Assembly: GCF_002998435.1 (NCBI RefSeq)
Contig: NZ_CP027231.1
Coordinates: forward strand, 2,893,001 to 2,957,000
Origin: Bacteroides zoogleoformans
Lineage (GTDB): Bacteria > Bacteroidota > Bacteroidia > Bacteroidales > Bacteroidaceae
Length of the DNA: 64,000 nucleotides
Direction: 5' to 3'
Shown: piece by piece, positions 59,025 through 64,000 of the stretch
Layout of the letters: the number at the start of each line of letters is the position of its first letter
Numbering within the stretch: position 1 is the first letter of the stretch
Translations under genes and position numbers: made by a program
The notes under the pieces: model-generated
Databases searched by the model: none
Seen by the model: only the letters and a program-made list of their open reading frames with translations
Told to the model about the DNA's origin: nothing

Positions 59025-59032
59025 TAGATTTG
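59025..59032 (+). promoter_or_regulatory. Promoter-like TAGATTTG of the hybrid two-component gene
   Basis: TAGATTTG fits TAnnTTTG; the leader to the ATG at 59129 would be about 90 bases. It excludes the in-frame start at 59030. Confidence 0.45.
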
Positions 59033-59128
59033 TTTCTTATAAGAAATAACATCTTAATAGAAAACAAAAGAAATACAGGTGTGATAAGGAAGCCCGTCTT
59101 AGTATGTAAAATTTTAGCTGAACACACT

Positions 59129-62100
59129 ATGAAAAATGTCAATAAAAATATCCTCGTGCTATTGTGTATTTTGCTGTCTTGTTCATTTTATGGAATGGCA
59201 CAAAACATCAAATCTTTTGATTTTAAAGGAAATCTTTTCTATAATACAATTACTTCTATTGAACAAGACACATTAGGGTTTATGTGGTTAGGATTGGATA
59301 ACGGTGTCTTTCTTTTTGATGGTTATTCTCTTCAGCCATTAACCCATTCAATGATAAGCGATCATTATGTTAATTTCTTAAGCCACAGAAAGACGACATT
59401 GTATATAGGAACTAATGAAGGACTTTATGCCTACGACTATATAAATAACCAATGTGAACTTTGTTCGCCGTTATTGGAGTCCCAGAATATCATAGCTTAT
59501 CAGTATAACGGCGATTATCAAATCGTTGCTACAGACAGAGAAATCTTCCTCTTCAATTATAACTGGAAATTCATCCGCAAAATAACCATATATAAAGAAT
59601 CACTGAATAATCATATTACTTCTATGGTGACTTATGGAAATCAAAAAATCTTATTAGGCACAGAATCCGGACTGGTAATCATTCATATTGGTAATGACGG
59701 CAAAACGAAAATCGACACTTTATATAGTGGAGATAAAATTGTTCAATTATTTATTGACAGCCGTAAGAAACTATGGATATGCCGTGGTGAAGAAATATTA
59801 TATAGCAACATAGATGCTTTGGATTCTGTGGGAGTATCAGGATTTAATCATATCGCCTATAATCACGAAGTTATCTCCTTCTTTGAATACGCGAACCAAG
59901 TGTGGGTAGGAACCAGAGGATATGGTATTTCCATATACGAATATGACCATAGCGGAAAGGTAACCTTAAAAAATAAATTATTAATAGATAAATCAGGAGA
60001 TAACGAGCTGAAAAACACTATCAATAAAATCTATAAAGACAAGAAATCCAGAATCTGGATATGTACATTAGAGGGGGTATACTTATACAATGATGAATCC
60101 TCTAATTTTCATGTCATCAAGTATAGCAAAGACAGAAAGGATGTTCCCTCCAGCAATATTATTTCTTCCATATACTGTGATGCCAATTACTTATGGTTAG
60201 CCACATCCAATGGAATTAATAAAATTAAATGGAACAATAAGAATGACTACACTATTACGCAATATGTTGACCGAAGAAATACAAATGATATAATTGCAGG
60301 TAATAAAATCCAGTGCATCACCAAAATAAAAGAGCAAAAATTTCTGATTAGCACGAAAAACGCCATCAAATTTTTTGATTCGGAAAGATGCCTTTTTTAC
60401 GACGACCAATCACTGAATGCTGCTTTAGAACAATATGGAATGCGATATGTACGTTCCATATTCAAGGACTATTACAATAATATCTGGCTTGCATTCTCCG
60501 AAGGCGGAGTTGGCTGCATTAATGCTTCAACCGGCAAATTCACCAGATTAGGCTATCCTGAGAAGGTGAAAGGCAAGCACAGAGCCATTTGCAGGGATAG
60601 CAATGGAAACATTTGGCTTTCATCAGACAATGATGGATTATATCGCCTGCAAGTAGATGATGATTTGAAAGTTGTAAGTACAAAGCTATATCATAGAAAT
60701 ATGTTTGGTGGTTCGTGGCTAACGGCTATATACATAGACCATCAAAAAAGAATATGGGCCGGAACAGCAAACGGATTATATAGATACAACATCGAGCAAG
60801 ATAAGTTTACAAGATTAGAATTCCCATATTCAAGAAAGAGTTCCTATATTGGAGCCATTATACAAGATAACATGGAAAACATATGGGCGGTTAGTTTACA
60901 TGGTATTTATAAGATCAATATAGAAGATTTGATTGTCTATTATGAATTGAATGTAAATCAAAATATCATAAAGACTTGGTATATTTTAGGAACATGCGTC
61001 AACCGCAATGGAGAAATATTTATAGGAGGAGTAAATGGACTCAACTTTTTTAATCCTACTCAATTGACACCAGACACCTATCCGCATAATGTCTATATAT
61101 CCAGTATAAAGATTCTGAATAAAGATAACTTTTCCGATGAAAAGCAAAACCCCTTACACGAGATTAATAATTCCGGTAAGTTGGCATTATCGTATAAAGA
61201 CACTCAATTTTCCATGTCTTTCAGTTCTCTCTATTATAAAGATCCGACAAAGATAGAGTATGCCTATATGTTAGAGGGCTTCGATAAAGATTGGATTATT
61301 ACAGATGCATCAAGAAATAGTGCTTCTTATTCTAATTTAACTCCCGGCACATACATTTTTAAAGTAAAATCAACTAATGCTTCAGGAATTTGGATGGACA
61401 ATATACGGACTGTTGAAATCGTTGTGGGAAAGGCTCCATGGAGAACCTGGTGGGCCTACTCCATATATGTTACCGTAGTTGTAGGCATCTTACTATTAGT
61501 TGTCCGAAACTTTAATTTAGGTTCAAGATTGAAGCATAAGGATGCTTTATCTAAGTGGAAATTGGATTATTACACCCGTTTGTCATATGGCTTTAAAGTA
61601 CCATTAACCCTGATTTATGCACCTTTACAATATTTACTGAAAAACTATGACCAGTTGACATTTTCAGATATTAAGCACATGCTACATATAATGTCAGGCA
61701 ATGTATTCAAATTATCGGAACAAGTATCGAAGTTGATGGAGTTCAAAAAAGTATCTTTGGGAGAATATGACGTACAGCTATCAGAAGTGGATGCTATTCC
61801 TGTTATCCAAGGAATTTATGATTTATTTATAGATGAATTTGCCACTAAACATATAACTCACTCAATAGAAGGGAACGTGACTTCTGTTACAACTATCATA
61901 GACATAACCAAGATAGAAGTAGCTCTCTATAATATCATGGAAGATGCTATCTCTTATATAACAGATGACGGTAGAATTGAAGTGAAATATATGCTTGACT
62001 CACATGATTACAAACTGAACGTAAGTATCATTGCATCGCGAAATGGAGAAGGCGAATCTAATATAAAAGAGTTAAACACTCGTTTTCTAATTGCATATGA

Positions 62101-63070
62101 TTATCTGAAAGTGCATCATAGTGAATTATCCATACGCAATATTGAAGGCAGCCAGATGAGAGAATATACTTTCGGCTTACTATTAGGAGGCTCACATTAT
62201 AGTGCAAGAGAAATGAAAACATTGGATAGAGCGCAATCTGTATCGCTGCTATTACCTGTAACTATTCAAAAAGACAGGACTGTAGATGAATTGAGTCTTG
62301 ATTCGGATAAAAATCTGCCAATGATTTACCTGTACGAGGGAGACAAAGATATAGACCTTTTCATAAAGTCTGTTTTCCAAGATAAATTTAACGTATCGCT
62401 AAAGACAGCTTCCACCGACATAAAGCACATGCTCGACAGAGTCCCCTCTTTAGTTATTTTTGATGTTGTGAAAGAGGACGACTATAAATTTGAGTTATGC
62501 CGCAAAATGAAAGAATACCAGATACTATCAGCAATACCCGTCATTTTCATTTCATCGATCCTTTCTGAAATAACAGAACAGAAAGCATATGAAGCGGGGG
62601 CTGATATGTTTATTGTAAAACCCTTCAATGTAGCCAGTCTGGATGTAAGAATAAAACAGTTACTTGATGTACGTACGGCAATCAAAGAGAACATTCGAAA
62701 AGAGCTGATTATAGACCCTAAAGAAGTACTTATTACATCAGATGATGACAAATTCGTTGCCAATATCATCAACGTTATAGAAGACAACATGGCAGATGTT
62801 GAGTTTAACATTGATAAATTGGCCGGTTTGCTAAATATAAGTCGTTCTACCTTATATAGAAGAGCTATAGAAATTACAAATTTGTCGCCAAGTGATTTGA
62901 TCAGGAAAAGACGCATGCGACGAGCGGCAGAGTTGTTGAAACAGACTTCTTATCCCGTCTCAGAAATATGTTACATGGTTGGATATTCAGATCAACGCTA
63001 TTTCGGACAGAGCTTTAAGAAAGAGTTTGGTTTAACTCCGAAACAATATTCTCTGCAAAAAAAGATATAG
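59129..63070 (+). CDS. Hybrid two-component system regulator with degenerate kinase
   Basis: 1313 residues from the ATG at 59129, which begins a signal peptide (NILVLLCILLSCSFYGMAQ). A two-bladed-propeller periplasmic sensor of Reg_prop repeats (DTLGFMWLGLDNGVFLFDG, RIWAGTANGLYRYN) and a Y_Y_Y domain reach to about residue 765; one membrane helix follows near 777-797. The kinase region is abnormal: LSYGFKVPLTLIYAPL has Tyr where the phosphoacceptor His is expected, and the ATPase N and G boxes are not recognisable. The receiver keeps its Asp (LVIFDVVKEDD) and Lys (FIVKPFN), and an AraC-type HTH ends the protein (ISRSTLYRRAIEI, SEICYMVGYSDQRYFGQSFK). Probable regulator of the adjacent glycan genes. 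Confidence 0.92.
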   Translation: MKNVNKNILVLLCILLSCSFYGMAQNIKSFDFKGNLFYNTITSIEQDTLGFMWLGLDNGVFLFDGYSLQPLTHSMISDHYVNFLSHRKTTLYIGTNEGLYAYDYINNQCELCSPLLESQNIIAYQYNGDYQIVATDREIFLFNYNWKFIRKITIYKESLNNHITSMVTYGNQKILLGTESGLVIIHIGNDGKTKIDTLYSGDKIVQLFIDSRKKLWICRGEEILYSNIDALDSVGVSGFNHIAYNHEVISFFEYANQVWVGTRGYGISIYEYDHSGKVTLKNKLLIDKSGDNELKNTINKIYKDKKSRIWICTLEGVYLYNDESSNFHVIKYSKDRKDVPSSNIISSIYCDANYLWLATSNGINKIKWNNKNDYTITQYVDRRNTNDIIAGNKIQCITKIKEQKFLISTKNAIKFFDSERCLFYDDQSLNAALEQYGMRYVRSIFKDYYNNIWLAFSEGGVGCINASTGKFTRLGYPEKVKGKHRAICRDSNGNIWLSSDNDGLYRLQVDDDLKVVSTKLYHRNMFGGSWLTAIYIDHQKRIWAGTANGLYRYNIEQDKFTRLEFPYSRKSSYIGAIIQDNMENIWAVSLHGIYKINIEDLIVYYELNVNQNIIKTWYILGTCVNRNGEIFIGGVNGLNFFNPTQLTPDTYPHNVYISSIKILNKDNFSDEKQNPLHEINNSGKLALSYKDTQFSMSFSSLYYKDPTKIEYAYMLEGFDKDWIITDASRNSASYSNLTPGTYIFKVKSTNASGIWMDNIRTVEIVVGKAPWRTWWAYSIYVTVVVGILLLVVRNFNLGSRLKHKDALSKWKLDYYTRLSYGFKVPLTLIYAPLQYLLKNYDQLTFSDIKHMLHIMSGNVFKLSEQVSKLMEFKKVSLGEYDVQLSEVDAIPVIQGIYDLFIDEFATKHITHSIEGNVTSVTTIIDITKIEVALYNIMEDAISYITDDGRIEVKYMLDSHDYKLNVSIIASRNGEGESNIKELNTRFLIAYDYLKVHHSELSIRNIEGSQMREYTFGLLLGGSHYSAREMKTLDRAQSVSLLLPVTIQKDRTVDELSLDSDKNLPMIYLYEGDKDIDLFIKSVFQDKFNVSLKTASTDIKHMLDRVPSLVIFDVVKEDDYKFELCRKMKEYQILSAIPVIFISSILSEITEQKAYEAGADMFIVKPFNVASLDVRIKQLLDVRTAIKENIRKELIIDPKEVLITSDDDKFVANIINVIEDNMADVEFNIDKLAGLLNISRSTLYRRAIEITNLSPSDLIRKRRMRRAAELLKQTSYPVSEICYMVGYSDQRYFGQSFKKEFGLTPKQYSLQKKI

Positions 63071-63160
63071 GAATAGAATTGCTTTTGGGCAAAGTTTACA
63101 GATACACTAATTGCCTCAGCAAGGTAAGCATATGGATATTCATTATGAAACATCTAGGGA

Positions 63161-64000
63161 TTAATGTTTTCTAAAAAAATCATTTATTATATACCAGGCT
63201 TTTTTACGATATCCTTGATCTGAGATTAACCCTTTCCGGTTCCAACCATTTTGATTGAGCGGATGAAAACGATAAGGAGAACGAAAATCAAATAAAATCC
63301 AAGGGGCTATACCTGCCAAGTTAGGAATAGAAACAAACATTTCTAAATTATCCTTATAAAGCTGTTCCTGATATTCTTCACTCCATGAACTCGCTACCGT
63401 AGCATCTCCATGCCGGCCATATAATGCCTCTCCACCAAATTCGGAAATAAAAAGCGGTTTATCGGGACAGATATTCCAGCTAATTTCAGACGGTTTTAGT
63501 GGCCAAGGATGATACCATCCCATGTATTTATTGATAGATATAACATCCAAATATTCCGTAAGTGTATCCTCCAACTCAAATGTGCTGGTATCATTATTCC
63601 ACTTCACCTTATCAAAAGCAGCAGTAAGAAGCCTGGTGGTATCCATCTTTTGACAATTATTTATAATTTCTCTCAGAAAACTGTCGCGCGGTTTGGATGG
63701 GCTTGTTTCATTAGCAATCCCCCAAAAAGTTAAAGCACATCTGTTCCTATCTCTCATTACCATTTCAGAATGCATGGCCAATGCCTTCCGCAAAGTTGCT
63801 TTACTATTGAAATCTATATTTTGCCAAAGTGGTATTTCTTCCCAAAGCATGAAACCCATTTTTTCGGCCAGTCTTACGATATACTCATTTTGAGGATAAT
63901 GTGCCAGCCGTATCAGATTAGCTCCCAATGTCTTCGCTTCGGACAGCAGAGCTACCGCATCTTGTTGAGAGAAAGCCCTGCCTTGCCTTTGGGCTATTTC
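63161..64000 (-). CDS. Glycoside hydrolase family 2 enzyme, C-terminal part (5' end outside window)
   Basis: The frame is open to the window edge, giving about 279 residues. It is the TIM-barrel domain of a beta-galactosidase/beta-glucuronidase-type enzyme: GANLIRLAHYPQNEYIVRLA, the general acid/base in LTFWGIANETSP (Asn-Glu), and the nucleophile in KPLFISEFGGEALYG. FDFRSPYRFHPLNQNGWNRK and RKKAWYIINDFF close the domain. Substrate unknown. It converges with the hybrid two-component gene, 90 bases away, so it probably belongs to that regulator's polysaccharide-utilisation locus. Confidence 0.88.
   Translation of the reverse strand, partial: EIAQRQGRAFSQQDAVALLSEAKTLGANLIRLAHYPQNEYIVRLAEKMGFMLWEEIPLWQNIDFNSKATLRKALAMHSEMVMRDRNRCALTFWGIANETSPSKPRDSFLREIINNCQKMDTTRLLTAAFDKVKWNNDTSTFELEDTLTEYLDVISINKYMGWYHPWPLKPSEISWNICPDKPLFISEFGGEALYGRHGDATVASSWSEEYQEQLYKDNLEMFVSIPNLAGIAPWILFDFRSPYRFHPLNQNGWNRKGLISDQGYRKKAWYIINDFFRKH

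Noticed and set aside
59030..59128. Earlier start for the hybrid two-component gene
   Set aside because: It would begin at the -7 element itself and precede a normal signal peptide at 59129.

Overview
The window looks like Bacteroidales chromosome, most likely a Bacteroides species. The evidence is the Bacteroidetes -7 promoter element TAnnTTTG (often TATCTTTG) in front of many genes, sparse Shine-Dalgarno sequences, Bacteroides-type conjugation genes (TraM/N/O/Q, PcfJ, PcfK, DUF1896), a hybrid two-component system, a TonB-dependent receptor and a tmRNA tag ending NYALAA.

Positions 1 to about 16390 are the right part of an integrative conjugative element (ICE). It holds the end of a tra operon (traM partial, traN, traO, traQ-like, lysozyme), then a cargo zone: decayed lysozyme copies, a PIN/DUF4935 protein, three SAM methyltransferases, a DUF6261 gene behind a 43-bp tandem repeat, and a duplicated 110-bp segment. 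A leftward accessory operon follows (PcfJ, ArdA, PcfK and small unknown proteins), then a long dyad region, DUF1896 and a CTnDOT-type tyrosine recombinase. The integrase gene faces away from ssrA (tmRNA) and its start lies about 350 bp from the ssrA 3' end, so the ICE most likely sits in ssrA.

From 16.4 kb the content is chromosomal: ssrA; a five-gene RND efflux operon; a Zn/Cd-type P-ATPase with a Fur-family regulator and a probable operator; dinB; a membrane LytTR regulator, a TonB receptor and a DUF2141 protein; a transglutaminase-like lipoprotein; an SRP RNA/tRNA-Thr unit; rimP-nusA-infB; cvpA-sufB-sufC-(GxxExxY nuclease-like)-sufD-sufS; a GH-like lipoprotein; UDP-glucuronate decarboxylase with a response regulator/histidine kinase; tRNA-Arg; carboxynorspermidine dehydrogenase-bcp-recA; YitT, DUF3256, an EamA transporter and truA; a DUF5715 protein; and a hybrid two-component regulator facing a partial GH2 enzyme.

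Two patterns are not explained by the genes. First, many chromosomal intergenic regions carry a tandem array whose sequence is private to that locus but whose period is nearly always 22 or 23 bp (11 bp in one case), built on a short dyad. Second, a GxxExxY/PD-(D/E)XK gene bounded by inverted repeats (CGCGGATGACGCGGA-type) lies between sufC and sufD, and gene-free palindromes of the same sequence family occur after sufD and after sufS. This resembles a nuclease plus non-autonomous palindrome system.
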